From Streptomyces alboniger (lineage in GTDB: Bacteria; Actinomycetota; Actinomycetes; Streptomycetales; Streptomycetaceae): DNA of 64,000 bases. The position numbers were made by a program, and so were the translations under genes. The stretch is taken from positions 434,001 to 498,000 of the forward strand of contig NZ_CP023695.1 of NCBI RefSeq assembly GCF_008704395.1, read 5' to 3'. This document shows positions 26,080 through 35,354 of this stretch, piece after piece (within the stretch, counting starts at the first letter, position 1; every line of letters starts with the position of its first letter). The notes under the pieces are model-generated. The model ran no database searches. It was not told the origin of the DNA and saw only the letters and a program-made list of their open reading frames with translations.

Positions 26080-27033
26080 ATGAATCACCGTCAGCGCACC
26101 GCGACCGGCCTGGTCGCCGCAGCGACCGCCACCTCGCTCGTCATCGCGATCGCCCCGACGGCCTCTGCCGACACTCTGGACCAGCGCAGCCAGAAAGCAG
26201 CCGCAGGTATCGAGCGGATCACTGGCACGCAGGACTTGGCCGCCTCCTCCGCCGCACAGGGCGCAGCCGCGCGGAGCGTCACGAAGACCGAGAGCGGCGC
26301 TGTGACCGTGCAAGCCCCCGAAGACGCCACCGGAAACGTGAGAACCACGGCTCCTGACGGCACGGTATTCGGGCTCGGCCTGTCGCAGACGAAGAGCGTC
26401 GAGGGCGTCCGGGCGGGCTCCGGGACCATCGTCTATCCCGACGCCGCCGACTCCACCGACCTCGCCGTCCAGCCCACCACCGAGGGCGGTGCCCGTACGC
26501 TCGTCACGCTCAAGGACAAGAACGCTCCCACCGAGCAGCGTTTTGACCTCCAACTGCCGGCCGGGGCGCACCTGGCCGCCAACGACAGCGGCGGCTACGA
26601 CATCTTCCAGGACAGCGGCGAGGGCTCCACCGTGCTCAAGGGCACCATCTCGGCACCCTGGGCCAAGGACGCCAACGGCAAGGACGTCGCCACCAGCTAC
26701 AAGCTGGAAGGCGGCACCCTGGTGCAGCGCATTGACACCAACGGCACCACAGCCTTCCCCGTGGTCGCCGACCCCCACTACACCTGGGGCATCGTCAGCG
26801 GAACGGTCTACTTCAACAAGAGTGAGACCCGGAAGATCGCTCTTGGAGGCGGACTCGCCGCCACCATCATCGCGTCGATACCCGCCGGGTTCACCACCGC
26901 CGCCGGAATCACCGTTGCCGCGATCACCACGATGGCCAACATCGCTCAGTCCCACAAGAAGTGCCTGAAGATCAAGAGCTACGGAAAGCCCGGCGAATAC
27001 TCGGGCAAGCAGGGCGACGGCTACTGCCGCTGA
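26080..27033 (+). CDS. Secreted protein of unknown function with Gly/Ala-rich hydrophobic C-terminal segment
   Basis: This 317-residue protein is not assigned to a named family. A Sec signal peptide is clear: basic NHRQR, a hydrophobic core, and likely cleavage after PTASA (residue about 30). The middle is hydrophilic and Thr/Ser/Asp-rich. VVADPHYTWGIVSGTVYFNK and SETRKIALGGG mark a C-terminal module that I recall from many streptomycete secreted proteins. It continues with a strongly hydrophobic Ala/Gly/Ile stretch (about residues 265-292), then KKCLKIKSYG and GDGYCR, whose two Cys could form a disulfide. Two small genes follow on the same strand (gaps of 27 and 108 bases), the first a membrane protein. 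An antimicrobial or toxin-like role is conceivable but unproven. Confidence 0.7.
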   Translation: MNHRQRTATGLVAAATATSLVIAIAPTASADTLDQRSQKAAAGIERITGTQDLAASSAAQGAAARSVTKTESGAVTVQAPEDATGNVRTTAPDGTVFGLGLSQTKSVEGVRAGSGTIVYPDAADSTDLAVQPTTEGGARTLVTLKDKNAPTEQRFDLQLPAGAHLAANDSGGYDIFQDSGEGSTVLKGTISAPWAKDANGKDVATSYKLEGGTLVQRIDTNGTTAFPVVADPHYTWGIVSGTVYFNKSETRKIALGGGLAATIIASIPAGFTTAAGITVAAITTMANIAQSHKKCLKIKSYGKPGEYSGKQGDGYCR

Positions 27034-27060
27034 CATTCCTGCGGAGAAAGGTGCATCTCG

Positions 27061-27351
27061 ATGACGTTCCTCTGGCTCGCGCTCATCGCCGTCTTCGTCC
27101 TCGTCGAGATCTGGCTGACGAAGCGGTCCCATCGACGGTCCGCATGGCGCACTCTCAACGGTGACCGCGTCGCCCTGGCCGTCGGCGTGGCATGGTGCGC
27201 CGTCGCTGTCGCCGACTCGTGGGCCGATGACACCGACCCCGTCGGCGGCCTGCTCTTCGGAGGACTGACAGGCGCCGTCGTCGCCTGCGTCGTCGCCACG
27301 GCGCGACGCAAGAGCGCATACCTACGAGGCAAGAAGAACGCCTCCTACTGA
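27061..27351 (+). CDS. Small integral membrane protein, unknown function
   Basis: A 96-residue protein with an N-terminal helix (TFLWLALIAVFVLVEIWL), a basic loop (KRSHRRSAWR), a second helix (VALAVGVAWCAVAVADSW), a third (GGLLFGGLTGAVVACVVATA) and a basic tail. GGAGAAAGG lies about 9 bases before the ATG. It starts 27 bases after the secreted-protein gene, so they are very probably one transcript. If the upstream protein is membrane-active, this could be its immunity or transport partner; that is inference only. I recognise no named family. Confidence 0.65.
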   Translation: MTFLWLALIAVFVLVEIWLTKRSHRRSAWRTLNGDRVALAVGVAWCAVAVADSWADDTDPVGGLLFGGLTGAVVACVVATARRKSAYLRGKKNASY

Positions 27352-27459
27352 GGAGTTCACCCACCGTCGGGCCGGGCCTCCTGGCCCGCCTGACCCGTGG
27401 GGTGATCCGCCCCCGTAGGCTCGTCTCGACCACAAGACAAGGGCAAGGGTGTTCATTCG

Positions 27460-27684
27460 ATGGCGAAGCCGGTACGAGCAGCACTGGGGGAAACCTGGCT
27501 CTCCTGCCAGGTATGCAAGGGAGACATGTTCCGGGAACGGAGTGTCTTGCTCAACAGCACCGGTATGGAGTTCATGAAGCTCGCGTGGGCCGACGAGAGC
27601 GCCACCGGCCTGATCTGCTGGACGTGCGGCTACGTGCACCTGTTCGTGAACAAGAACATCAAGCTCTACCGGGCTGACAAGTAA
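27460..27684 (+). CDS. Small zinc-ribbon-like protein
   Basis: A 74-residue protein with two cysteine knuckles: WLSCQVCKGDMFRERSVLL near residue 17 and GLICWTCGYVHLFVNKN near residue 54. The CxxC...CxxC spacing and beta-rich sequence between them are typical of a zinc ribbon. Similar small proteins are scattered in streptomycete genomes without assigned function. It follows the small membrane protein by 108 bases on the same strand. The start ATG at 27460 lacks a strong ribosome site. Confidence 0.65.
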   Translation: MAKPVRAALGETWLSCQVCKGDMFRERSVLLNSTGMEFMKLAWADESATGLICWTCGYVHLFVNKNIKLYRADK

Positions 27685-27879
27685 GGGGCCCTCCGCGCCA
27701 TTCCAGATCACCGCACCCAACCAGAACGGGAACCAAGAGACCCGCTCCGGCAGGACGGGGGCGGCGACCAGCCAGACGACCGGCAGGACCAGGACAGCGA
27801 AAAGCAGGCAGCAGGCCGGCCCCCTACTGCCGGAAGTGTGCGACTTCGCAGGCGTATCGCGAAGGTAGGCGGCGCTCAC
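27685..27879 (-). other. Possible remnant of a small membrane-protein gene
   Basis: On the minus strand from a GTG at 27879 the sequence reads SAAYLRDTPAKSHT, then PACCLLFAVLVLPVVWLVA and RVSWFPFWLGAVIWNG. This is a plausible membrane helix with a natural-looking flank. No stop follows until well inside the opposite-strand zinc-ribbon gene, so the intact reading frame cannot be real as it stands. It may be a truncated gene whose 3' end was replaced, or chance. Confidence 0.3.
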
Positions 27880-27916
27880 ACATCGCGCATGAGTAGTCGT
27901 ACTCAGTTCTTGGCCC

Positions 27917-30900
27917 TCAGATCCCACCTCGCTGCCGTACGGATGATCCGGCGCGCCCCTTCACCACCTCCAGCTGCGCGTGCACCCGTCGTCGCAGGTC
28001 AGCGACGTGGCTGACGATACCGACGCTGCGGTCCCGCTCGCGCAGGGAGTCCAGGACGTCCAGGACCTCGTCCAGGGTCTGGTCGTCCAGGCTGCCGAAG
28101 CCCTCGTCGATGAAGAGCGTGTCGAGGCGTACGCCGCCCGCCTCGTCTGTGACCACGTCCGCGAGGCCGAGCGCCAGGGCGAGCGAGGCGAAGAACGTCT
28201 CGCCGCCCGAGAGGGTCGCCGTGTCCCGCTCGCGGCCGGTCCACGCGTCGACCACGTGCAGGCCAAGGCCGGAACGGCCGCGTCCCGTACGGTCGTCGGA
28301 GTGCACGAGGGTGTACCGCCCGGACGACATCCGTCGCAGCCGGACCGTCGCGGCGGCCGCCACCTGTTCGAGGCGGGCGGCCAGTACGTACGACTCCAGG
28401 CGCATCCTGCGTTCGTTGTCCGCCGAGGTGCCCGCGGCGAGGCCGGCCATCCGAGCCACCCGGTCGTACGCGGCGCGCAGCGGGGCCAGTCTGCGCGTCC
28501 CCTCGATGGTGCGGGCGGAGAGCCGGTCGAGTTCGGCGCACCGCCGGGCCGCGGCGTCGCGCGCGGACGCGGCGGCCCGAAGGCGCCGCCCCGCGGTCTC
28601 GGCCTCCGCCCGCGCCGCCGGCAGGTCGGCGGGTGGCCGCTGCGCGGCGGCGGCCGTGTCCGGTTCGGCGAGGACGGCGCGCACCGCGGCCTCCTCGTTC
28701 CGCCAGGCGTCGATGCGGTGCTGGAGTTCGCGGTGCCTGGCGTCGTCGAGCAGGGCCTCGGCTGCGGCCACCGGCGTGTCGAACCCGGCGCGGAAAGCCG
28801 CGTCGGCGAGTCGCGCGTCCGCCGCCTTGAGGCGTTCGGCCGTCTCGTCCGCGGCGCGGGCGGCGTCCGCGGCCTCGGTGAGCAGGGCCGTCTGCCGCTC
28901 CAGCTGGGCGGCGCGGGCCGCGACGCTGCCGGCGGTCCCACGCGCGTGGGCCAACTCCGCCTCCAGGGACTCCTGTTCGCGCCCGAGGGCCTCGCGCAGG
29001 GTGGCCCTCGATGCCGCGCGGCGTTCGGCCTCCTGCTGCTCGGCGACCCTGCGGTCGTACTCCCGCTCGGCCCGCGCGAGGGCCTCGCGGGCGGCGTGCA
29101 GCCCGGAGGCACGGTCGCGTGCTTCGGCGTGGGACCGGCGCAACTCCTCTACCGCCGCGGAGAGTTCATCGACGGTCGGGTCGGTGCCCCCGGGCTGGTC
29201 CGCCCCCGTGCCACTGCCTCGTGCGGCCGCTGTCGCCGCCGCCAGCGAGGCCTGTACGTCGCTCAGTTCGCGCTCGGCGGCCGTGCGGGACTCCAGGGCC
29301 GCGCGGTGGGCGGCGAGCGCTTCCTCCTCCGCGCCGCGGTCCACGTGCCCGGCGGTCTTGCGGGTGGGGTCGGGGTGTTCCGTCGCCCCGCACACCGCGC
29401 ACGGTTCGCCGTCCGTCAGGTGCGCGGCGAGTTCGGCCGCGATGCCGGTGAGGCGCTGTTCCTTGAGGGCGAGCCAGTGTTCGTGCGTACTGGTGGCGCG
29501 CTCGCGGGCGGTCAGGGCCCGGTCCTGTACCGCCGCCGCGTCCTGGACGAGCCTGTCGCGGCGGCGGGCCGCGTCCAGCCGGGTCCGGGCCGGTTCGAGG
29601 CGCCCCGCGAGCCGCTCGGCGTGGGTCGCGGCCTCCTGGGCGGATTCGATGCGCTCCTGGAGGGCGGCCCGCGTGGTGTCCCAGCTCTCCAGCCAGCCCG
29701 CCGCGTCTCGCGAGATCTCGTCGTCGGCGCGCTCCTGCCGGCCCAGGGCGGCGCGCTCGGCGGTGATATCGGCGAGCCGCTGCTCGGCGCGCCGGGCCGA
29801 TCCCAGGCCGCCCAGCTCCTCGGCGGCCTTGCGCGCGGCGGCGGCGAGACCGGACGCCCCCGCGGACTCGAAGGTCTCGGGGAGGCTGCCACGCGCGCGT
29901 GCCTCCTCCTGCGCGGCCCTGCGGTGCTCCGACTCGGCGGCGTCACGCAGCCCGAGTGCGGGGGCGACCTTCTCGGCCTTGCGCGCCCGCTCCAGGCGCT
30001 GCTCGCACTCCCGCCGCTCCTCCTCGCGCGCGTGGAGCCGCGCGGCGCGCTCCTGTGCCTCGGCGAACCGGCTCTGGAGCCGGTCGAGTTCGCGTACGTC
30101 ACCGAGTCGGCGCTCCGCGGCGGCCTGCGCTGACTCGGCCGCGGTGAGCGCGCAGTGCGCGATGTCGAGGCGTTCGCGGGCTCCCTCGCGGGCGACGGCG
30201 GCCCAGGTGAGGACCTCGGTGGCGAGGCCCGGGTCGCCGGGCGCGAGATCGGGAAGAGGCAGTTCGGCGTCCCGGCCGTCGTCCGCCGCGGCCTGCTGCA
30301 TGCGGTGGGCGTCGGCGAGGAGCGCCGCGTCGCCGTCCTTGACCTCGGCCTCTGTGGTGCGCCGCTGCTCGGCGAGGCGCTGTTCGACGGCGGCGAACCT
30401 ACGGGTGTCGAAGAGGCGCCCGAGCAGCTTGCCGCGCGCCTCCGCGTCCGCGCGCAGGAAGCGCGCGAAGTCGCCCTGGGGCAGCAGTACGACCTGGCAG
30501 AACTGCTCCTTGCTCATGCCGAGCAGTTGGCTGATTTCCTCGCCGATCTCCTGGTGGGAGCGGCTCAGGTCCTTCCAGCCGCCTTCCGGAGTGCTCTCGC
30601 GGAGCCAGCTCTGCGCCTTCTCCGTGGTCGTGCCCGTGCCGCGCTTCTTGGGGCGTGCCCAGGGCGGCTGGCGGGTGATCTCCAAACGGCGCCCGGCGAC
30701 GGTCAGTTCGAGGCTCACCTCGGTGCGCGTGCCCTGCGGTGCGTGGTCGCTGCGGAGCGTCATGCCCTGCCCGCTGCCCTGGCGTGCGCCGGGCACCGAT
30801 CCGTACAGGGCGTAGCAGACGGCGTCAAGGACGGAGGTCTTGCCCGCGCCGGTCGGGCCGTGCAGCAGGAAGATCCCGGCGGCGGAGAGGTCGTCGAAGT

Positions 30901-30961
30901 CGATGTCCTGGGTGGTGCCGAAGGGCCCGAAGGCGGTGATCCGGAGCCGGTGGAGTCTCAT
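27917..30961 (-). CDS. sbcC: Exonuclease SbcC (Rad50-like SMC ATPase)
   Basis: A 1014-residue ATPase subunit of the SbcCD nuclease, which opens hairpins and trims blocked DNA ends. Walker A GPTGAGKT is at residues 35-42. Long Ala/Glu/Arg-rich coiled coils flank the zinc hook GEPCAVCGATEHPDP in the middle. The C-terminal ABC signature is TLSGGETFFASLALALG, and Walker B with the D-loop is LDTLFIDEGFGSLDD. The ATG at 30961 overlaps the sbcD stop by 4 bases (ATGA). All parts needed for function are present. The coding frame is open upstream inside sbcD, but that is a shadow. Confidence 0.96.
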   Translation of the reverse strand: MRLHRLRITAFGPFGTTQDIDFDDLSAAGIFLLHGPTGAGKTSVLDAVCYALYGSVPGARQGSGQGMTLRSDHAPQGTRTEVSLELTVAGRRLEITRQPPWARPKKRGTGTTTEKAQSWLRESTPEGGWKDLSRSHQEIGEEISQLLGMSKEQFCQVVLLPQGDFARFLRADAEARGKLLGRLFDTRRFAAVEQRLAEQRRTTEAEVKDGDAALLADAHRMQQAAADDGRDAELPLPDLAPGDPGLATEVLTWAAVAREGARERLDIAHCALTAAESAQAAAERRLGDVRELDRLQSRFAEAQERAARLHAREEERRECEQRLERARKAEKVAPALGLRDAAESEHRRAAQEEARARGSLPETFESAGASGLAAAARKAAEELGGLGSARRAEQRLADITAERAALGRQERADDEISRDAAGWLESWDTTRAALQERIESAQEAATHAERLAGRLEPARTRLDAARRRDRLVQDAAAVQDRALTARERATSTHEHWLALKEQRLTGIAAELAAHLTDGEPCAVCGATEHPDPTRKTAGHVDRGAEEEALAAHRAALESRTAAERELSDVQASLAAATAAARGSGTGADQPGGTDPTVDELSAAVEELRRSHAEARDRASGLHAAREALARAEREYDRRVAEQQEAERRAASRATLREALGREQESLEAELAHARGTAGSVAARAAQLERQTALLTEAADAARAADETAERLKAADARLADAAFRAGFDTPVAAAEALLDDARHRELQHRIDAWRNEEAAVRAVLAEPDTAAAAQRPPADLPAARAEAETAGRRLRAAASARDAAARRCAELDRLSARTIEGTRRLAPLRAAYDRVARMAGLAAGTSADNERRMRLESYVLAARLEQVAAAATVRLRRMSSGRYTLVHSDDRTGRGRSGLGLHVVDAWTGRERDTATLSGGETFFASLALALGLADVVTDEAGGVRLDTLFIDEGFGSLDDQTLDEVLDVLDSLRERDRSVGIVSHVADLRRRVHAQLEVVKGRAGSSVRQRGGI

Positions 30962-32121
30962 CGGGCGACCTCGTGCAGGGTGTCGTCGACGCGGACGGCG
31001 TCGAGGGCGGAGCGCAGCACCGCCTGCTCGTGCGCGTCGGGTCCGGCACCGCGCACATGGGTCACGAAGTCCTCGGCGACCTGCTGGTCGCTGCGGCCCT
31101 GGAGGCGCTGGGCGTACGAGACGTCCGGGTCCTCCGGTGCCCGGACCGGGTCGAAGACGAGGCTGAGCGTGTGCGGGAAGCGCTCGCAGAGGCGGGCCAT
31201 GGGGTCGTCGGGGCGGACCGCGTCGGTGAGGGTGGCCTCGACCCACGCCTCCTCGTGGCGGGCGAGGCCGGGGTCGTCGAGGAGTTCGTCGAGGGTGCCG
31301 CGGATGCGGGCGAGCGCGCGCGGTACCGGGCAGTCGACGCGGTCGGCCTCGATCTGGCCCTCCGGACCGAGGTCGACGAGCCACATGCTCTTGCGGTGGT
31401 CGGCTTCGGAGAAGGAGTACGGCAGCGGGGAGCCGGAGTAGCGCACGCGCGCGGCGAGCGTCTGGCTGCCGTGCAGGTGACCGAGCGCGGCGTAGTCGAC
31501 GCCCTCGAAGACCGCGGCGGGGACCGCGGCGACCCCGCCGACGGTGATGTCCCGCTCGCTGTCACTGATCTGTCCGCCGCTGACGAAGGCGTGGGCGAGG
31601 ACGACGGAACGGGTGCCGCGCGCGCGGGTGGCGAGGTCGGCACGCACCCGGTCCATGGCGGCCCCGATGACCGCCTCGTGGCCCGCCTTGGCCACCGCGA
31701 ACTCCTCCTTGACCAGAGCGGGTTCGAGGTAGGGCAGGCCGTAGAACGCCACGTCCCCGTGGTCGTCGGCGAGGATGACGGGCTCCGCGCAGGCGGCGGG
31801 GTCGGTGCGCAGGTGGATGCCCGCGCGGCCGATGAGGCCCGCGCCGACGCCGAGGCGGCGCGCCGAGTCGTGGTTCCCGGAGATCATCACCGTCGGCACG
31901 CCGAGGTCCGCGAGCCGGTGCAGCGCGTCGTCGAAGAGCTCGACCGCGGCGAGCGGCGGCACCGCCCTGTCGTACACGTCCCCGGCCACCAGGACGGCGT
32001 CGACCTCGCGCTCGCGCGCGGTCGCCACCAGGTGAGCGATGAACGCGGCCTGGGCGTCCAGCATGTTCACGCGGTGGAACGAGCGGCCCAGATGCCAGTC
32101 GGACGTGTGCAGCAGCCTCAT
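30958..32121 (-). CDS. sbcD: Exonuclease SbcD (Mre11-like nuclease)
   Basis: A 387-residue metallophosphoesterase-type nuclease subunit. The N-terminal phosphoesterase motifs are all seen: HTSDWHLGRSFHR (motif I), VAGDVYDR (II), ISGNHDSARRLG (III), VVLAHAFVSGG (IV) and GHLHGSQ (V). The C-terminal region binds SbcC. The ATG at 32121 starts the standard MRLLHTSDWHLG. Translationally coupled to sbcC through an ATGA overlap, it forms the usual sbcDC operon. Confidence 0.96.
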   Translation of the reverse strand: MRLLHTSDWHLGRSFHRVNMLDAQAAFIAHLVATAREREVDAVLVAGDVYDRAVPPLAAVELFDDALHRLADLGVPTVMISGNHDSARRLGVGAGLIGRAGIHLRTDPAACAEPVILADDHGDVAFYGLPYLEPALVKEEFAVAKAGHEAVIGAAMDRVRADLATRARGTRSVVLAHAFVSGGQISDSERDITVGGVAAVPAAVFEGVDYAALGHLHGSQTLAARVRYSGSPLPYSFSEADHRKSMWLVDLGPEGQIEADRVDCPVPRALARIRGTLDELLDDPGLARHEEAWVEATLTDAVRPDDPMARLCERFPHTLSLVFDPVRAPEDPDVSYAQRLQGRSDQQVAEDFVTHVRGAGPDAHEQAVLRSALDAVRVDDTLHEVAR

Positions 32122-32215
32122 GATCCCCGAGACTAACGGGCGGGTCGGACATCACGGGCGGCTACTTCCGTAACCGCCGCCGCCCTGGGCCCCGGCCGCG
32201 CGAGGGGGCCGCGCG

Positions 32216-32842
32216 TCAGGCGTCGCCGTACGCCTCTCCCCCGAGCTCCAACACCGCGCTGCCTGCGGTGGCGTCGGCCAGCCAGCCCCGGAAGGCGTCC
32301 ACGTCGGCGTCCGGGAGGCCGATCTCAATGGTGACCGCGTCGCCGTAACGAACGTCACGCACCGCACGGCCGGCCGCCCGAAGATCGTTCTGGACCTTGC
32401 CCGCGCGCTGGTGGTCGACGGTGACGGTGGCGACGCGGAAGCGGCGGCGGGTGACGGTGCCGAGAGCGTCGAGTGCCTCGCCGACCGCGCCTCCGTACGC
32501 ACGGATGAGTCCGCCCGCGCCGAGCTTGACGCCTCCGTAGTAGCGGGTCACGACCGCGGCGACGTACCGCATGTCGCGGCGGGTGAGCATCTGGAGCATC
32601 GGGACGCCCGCGGTGCCGCCGGGCTCGCCGTCGTCACCGGCCTTCTGGATCGCCGCGTCGGCCCCGATGACGTACGCGAAGCAGTTGTGGCTGGCCGTCG
32701 GGTGCTCCTTGCGGATGCGCGCGACGAAGTCCTGGGCCTCCCGCTCGGTGGCCGCGGGTGCCAGGGCGCACAGGAAGCGCGAGCGGTTGACCTCGGTCTC
32801 GTGCACGCCCTCGCGGGCCACTGTGCGGTATTCGTCCTGCAT
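32216..32842 (-). CDS. YigZ/IMPACT family protein
   Basis: A 208-residue protein of normal length. The N-terminal UPF0029 (Impact) domain has ASHNCFAYVIG, DDGEPGGTAGVPMLQML and VVTRYYGGVKLGAGGLIRAYGG, the family hallmarks. The C-terminal DUF1949 ferredoxin-like domain follows (about residues 140-205). The IMPACT homologue in eukaryotes regulates the Gcn2 kinase. Bacterial members may interact with ribosomes or nucleic acid, but the role is unsettled. It is transcribed leftward upstream of sbcD with a 94-base gap, so linkage to that operon is uncertain. Confidence 0.9.
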   Translation of the reverse strand: MQDEYRTVAREGVHETEVNRSRFLCALAPAATEREAQDFVARIRKEHPTASHNCFAYVIGADAAIQKAGDDGEPGGTAGVPMLQMLTRRDMRYVAAVVTRYYGGVKLGAGGLIRAYGGAVGEALDALGTVTRRRFRVATVTVDHQRAGKVQNDLRAAGRAVRDVRYGDAVTIEIGLPDADVDAFRGWLADATAGSAVLELGGEAYGDA

Positions 32843-32951
32843 CTGACCAGCGTAGGCGCTGCGTGGGGGCCGTCCGCAGCCGGGAGCGGCGCCGGGTGGC
32901 GCAGGTCACTGTCCACGCGCGCGTGCCGTGCGCCGGGTACGGTGATCCCTC

Positions 32952-33680
32952 GTGACGTCACCCTCGATACCCGTGCCCGAAGTGCCGGAAGCCTCCGGCC
33001 CCTTGGCCTCCCTGCTGGCCGCCGCGCCGGTCACCGTCGTCGAGACCCATCACGACCCGGCCGACGCCGTGCTCTTCCCGGCGGAGGAGGCGGTGGTGGC
33101 GAACGCGGTGGCCAAGCGGCGCGACGAGTTCACCACCGTGCGGCACTGCGCCCGCGCCGCGCTGGGCCGCATCGGCGTACCGCCCGCCCCGATCCTGCCG
33201 GGCCAGCGGGGCGCGCCCCGCTGGCCGGCCGGCGTCGTCGGGAGCATGACGCACTGCGACGGGTACCGCGCGGCGGTCGTGGCGCGTGCCGGTGAGGTGA
33301 CCTCGCTCGGCATCGACGCGGAGCCCGCCGCGCCGCTGCGCGACCCGGACGTCCTGAAGATGATCGCCGACGAGACGGAACGGGCGGCGCTCGCCGCACT
33401 CGGCGCCCGGTACCCGGACACGCCCTGGGACCGCCTGCTGTTCAGCGCCAAGGAGTCCGTCTACAAGACGTGGTTCCCGCTCACCGGACGCTGGCTCGGC
33501 TTCGAGGAGGCCCGGGTGGAGCTCGACCCGGACGGGACGTTCACCGCGCGGCTGCTCGTAGAGGGGCCCGTGGTGCAGGGCGTCGAACTGAAGGTGTTCT
33601 CGGGTCGGTGGATCGTGCGCGCGGGGGTAGCCGCCACGGCCATCGTCCTGCCGGTCACCGCGCCCGCGGCCCACGCGTAG
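32952..33680 (+). CDS. 4'-phosphopantetheinyl transferase, Sfp/EntD type
   Basis: A 242-residue enzyme that activates carrier proteins of polyketide and nonribosomal peptide synthases by adding phosphopantetheine from CoA. Motifs: PRWPAGVVGSMTHCDGYRAA (the SxTHC motif), SLGIDAE (Mg-binding GxDxE) and LLFSAKESVYKTWFPLTG (the FSxKESxxK motif). This is the EntD-like branch. The start is GTG at 32952. It stands alone and is not linked to a PKS/NRPS cluster here, so it probably serves clusters elsewhere. The lasso pathway nearby does not need it. Its end overlaps the convergent amidohydrolase gene by 26 bases. Confidence 0.92.
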   Translation: MTSPSIPVPEVPEASGPLASLLAAAPVTVVETHHDPADAVLFPAEEAVVANAVAKRRDEFTTVRHCARAALGRIGVPPAPILPGQRGAPRWPAGVVGSMTHCDGYRAAVVARAGEVTSLGIDAEPAAPLRDPDVLKMIADETERAALAALGARYPDTPWDRLLFSAKESVYKTWFPLTGRWLGFEEARVELDPDGTFTARLLVEGPVVQGVELKVFSGRWIVRAGVAATAIVLPVTAPAAHA

Positions 33681-35289
33681 CCGCCGCCCGGTACGTGGGG
33701 CGGCCTCCCAGCCAGGTGCCCAGCACGCGCGCGTGGCGGATCGCCATGGGGTCGACGGTGCGCGGGTCGGCGGAGAGCAGGACCAGGTCGGCGGGGGCGC
33801 CCGGCGAAAGGTGCAGCCGGTCGTCCGCACCCGCCTGGTGGGCGACCCCGGTGGTGGCCGCCGTAAGTGCCTGCTCGACGGTGAGCCGCTGGTGGGGGAT
33901 CCAGCCCTCTTCCGGCTCCCCCGTGAACGTGCGCCTGGTGACGGCCACTTGGATCCCTTCCAGCGGTACGTGTGAGCTGACGGGCCAGTCGCTGCCGAAG
34001 GACAGGCGGACGCCGTCCCGCGCCAGCTCGCCCATGGGGTACTGGAGGGCCGCCCGGTGCGCGCCGATCCGCGGGAGGGACAGCTCAGTCTGGAGCGGGT
34101 CGGGCTGCGCCCAGAGGGGTTCGAAGTTGGCGACGACGCCGAGGGGTGCGAACCGGGGCAGGTCGGCGGGGTCGACCACCTGTACGTGGGTGATCACCGG
34201 GCGCCGGTCCCATGCGGGGTTGGCGTCGATCGCGGACTCGATCGCGTCGAGCGAGGCGCGTACGCCCGCGTCGCCGATCGCGTGGATGTGCGTCCGGAAG
34301 CCCACGGCGTCGAAGGCCCGCACCGCGTCGGCGAGCGCTCGGGGCTCCCACACGGGCATGCCGCAGCTGTGGGGCGCGTCCAGGTAGGGGGCGAGCATGG
34401 CGGCGGTGCCGCCCTCGATGACGCCGTCGCTGAAGAACTTCACCGTCCGCGCGGTCAGCAGCTCGCCGCCCTCCGCGGCCACCCGCGCGCGTGTCTCGGC
34501 GAACGGCTTGAGCTGCGCGCGCCAGCGGTCGGGGTCCGCGCGCTGGGCGAGGTCGACGCGGAAGGCCAGGGCGTCACGCCGGGCGGCGGCGAGATAGGCG
34601 TCCGCCATCTCCGGTTCGACCCAGGCGTCCTGGACCCAGGTGATGCCCGCGCGCGCGTACGCGTGCCCGGCGCGGCGCACCGCCTCGACGAGGTCGTCCG
34701 TCGCGCGCGAGGGGACCTGGTCGAGCACGAGGTCGCAGGCGTGCCATTCGCGCAGCGTCCCCAGAGGGGCGCCGTCGGGTCGGCGCACGATCCGGCCGAG
34801 GCGCGGCTCCGGGCTCCTCTCGCTCACCCCGGCCCTGCGCAGCGCCTCGGTGTTGCACCAGACGGTGTGGTAGTCGTGGGCGCGCAGCACGACGGGCCGG
34901 TCGGGTACCGCCGCGTCCAGCCAGCGGGCGTCGAACTCCCCGTCGGGCGCGAGCGCGGGGTCGTAGGAGGCGCCGACGATCCACTCGACCTCCGGGTGCT
35001 CCTCGGCCCATCGCCCGACTTCGGAGACGACCGCTTCGACGGAGGCGAGTTCCTTGATCTGTGGTCCGAAGCTCTCCAGACCGCCGAGGAGCGGGTGGGC
35101 GTGCCCGTCCCCGAAGGCGGCCATCAGCAGCCCGTCCCCGACGTCGACGACCTCGTCTGCGGTGGCGGCGAGCGCGCGGGCCTCGTCGCCGAGCGCGAGG
35201 ACCCTGCCGTCGCGCACGGCGAGCGCCGTGGCGTCGTGGTCGGGGTGGCTCCCGGTGCGGGTGGGGCCGAGGAAGACCAGCGTCGTCAC
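33655..35289 (-). CDS. Amidohydrolase, YtcJ-like
   Basis: A 544-residue metal-dependent hydrolase. MAAFGDGHAHPLLGG carries the HxH metal pair. KFFSDGVIEGGTAAM, THIHAIGDAGVR and SFGSDWPVSSHVPL carry further expected ligands and the catalytic Asp. C-terminal LHLSPGAPADLVLLSADP closes the composite beta domain. YtcJ-like proteins hydrolyse cyclic amides or N-acyl amines, but specificities vary. The GTG at 35289 has AAGGAG 5 bases upstream. It follows a permease gene by 65 bases on the same strand, suggesting uptake and hydrolysis of one substrate under the divergent TetR. The frame extends upstream through the permease gene as an in-phase shadow, with the stop destroyed by the permease frameshift. 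Confidence 0.88.
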   Translation of the reverse strand: MTTLVFLGPTRTGSHPDHDATALAVRDGRVLALGDEARALAATADEVVDVGDGLLMAAFGDGHAHPLLGGLESFGPQIKELASVEAVVSEVGRWAEEHPEVEWIVGASYDPALAPDGEFDARWLDAAVPDRPVVLRAHDYHTVWCNTEALRRAGVSERSPEPRLGRIVRRPDGAPLGTLREWHACDLVLDQVPSRATDDLVEAVRRAGHAYARAGITWVQDAWVEPEMADAYLAAARRDALAFRVDLAQRADPDRWRAQLKPFAETRARVAAEGGELLTARTVKFFSDGVIEGGTAAMLAPYLDAPHSCGMPVWEPRALADAVRAFDAVGFRTHIHAIGDAGVRASLDAIESAIDANPAWDRRPVITHVQVVDPADLPRFAPLGVVANFEPLWAQPDPLQTELSLPRIGAHRAALQYPMGELARDGVRLSFGSDWPVSSHVPLEGIQVAVTRRTFTGEPEEGWIPHQRLTVEQALTAATTGVAHQAGADDRLHLSPGAPADLVLLSADPRTVDPMAIRHARVLGTWLGGRPTYRAAATRGPRAR

Positions 35290-35354
35290 GTCTTCTCCTT
35301 GCTCGCGTTCGCTTGGGTCGGGTGGACCGGGGTGGGCCGGGGTGGGCCGGGGGT

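Noticed and set aside
27685..27927. Minus-strand frame of about 200 codons reaching back into the small genes
   Set aside because: Only the first 65 residues look protein-like. The rest is antisense to the zinc-ribbon gene, so the full frame is not a gene.
32952..33680. Phosphopantetheinyl transferase as part of the lasso cluster
   Set aside because: Lasso biosynthesis uses no carrier proteins, and the gene is 4 kb away beyond an unrelated operon.
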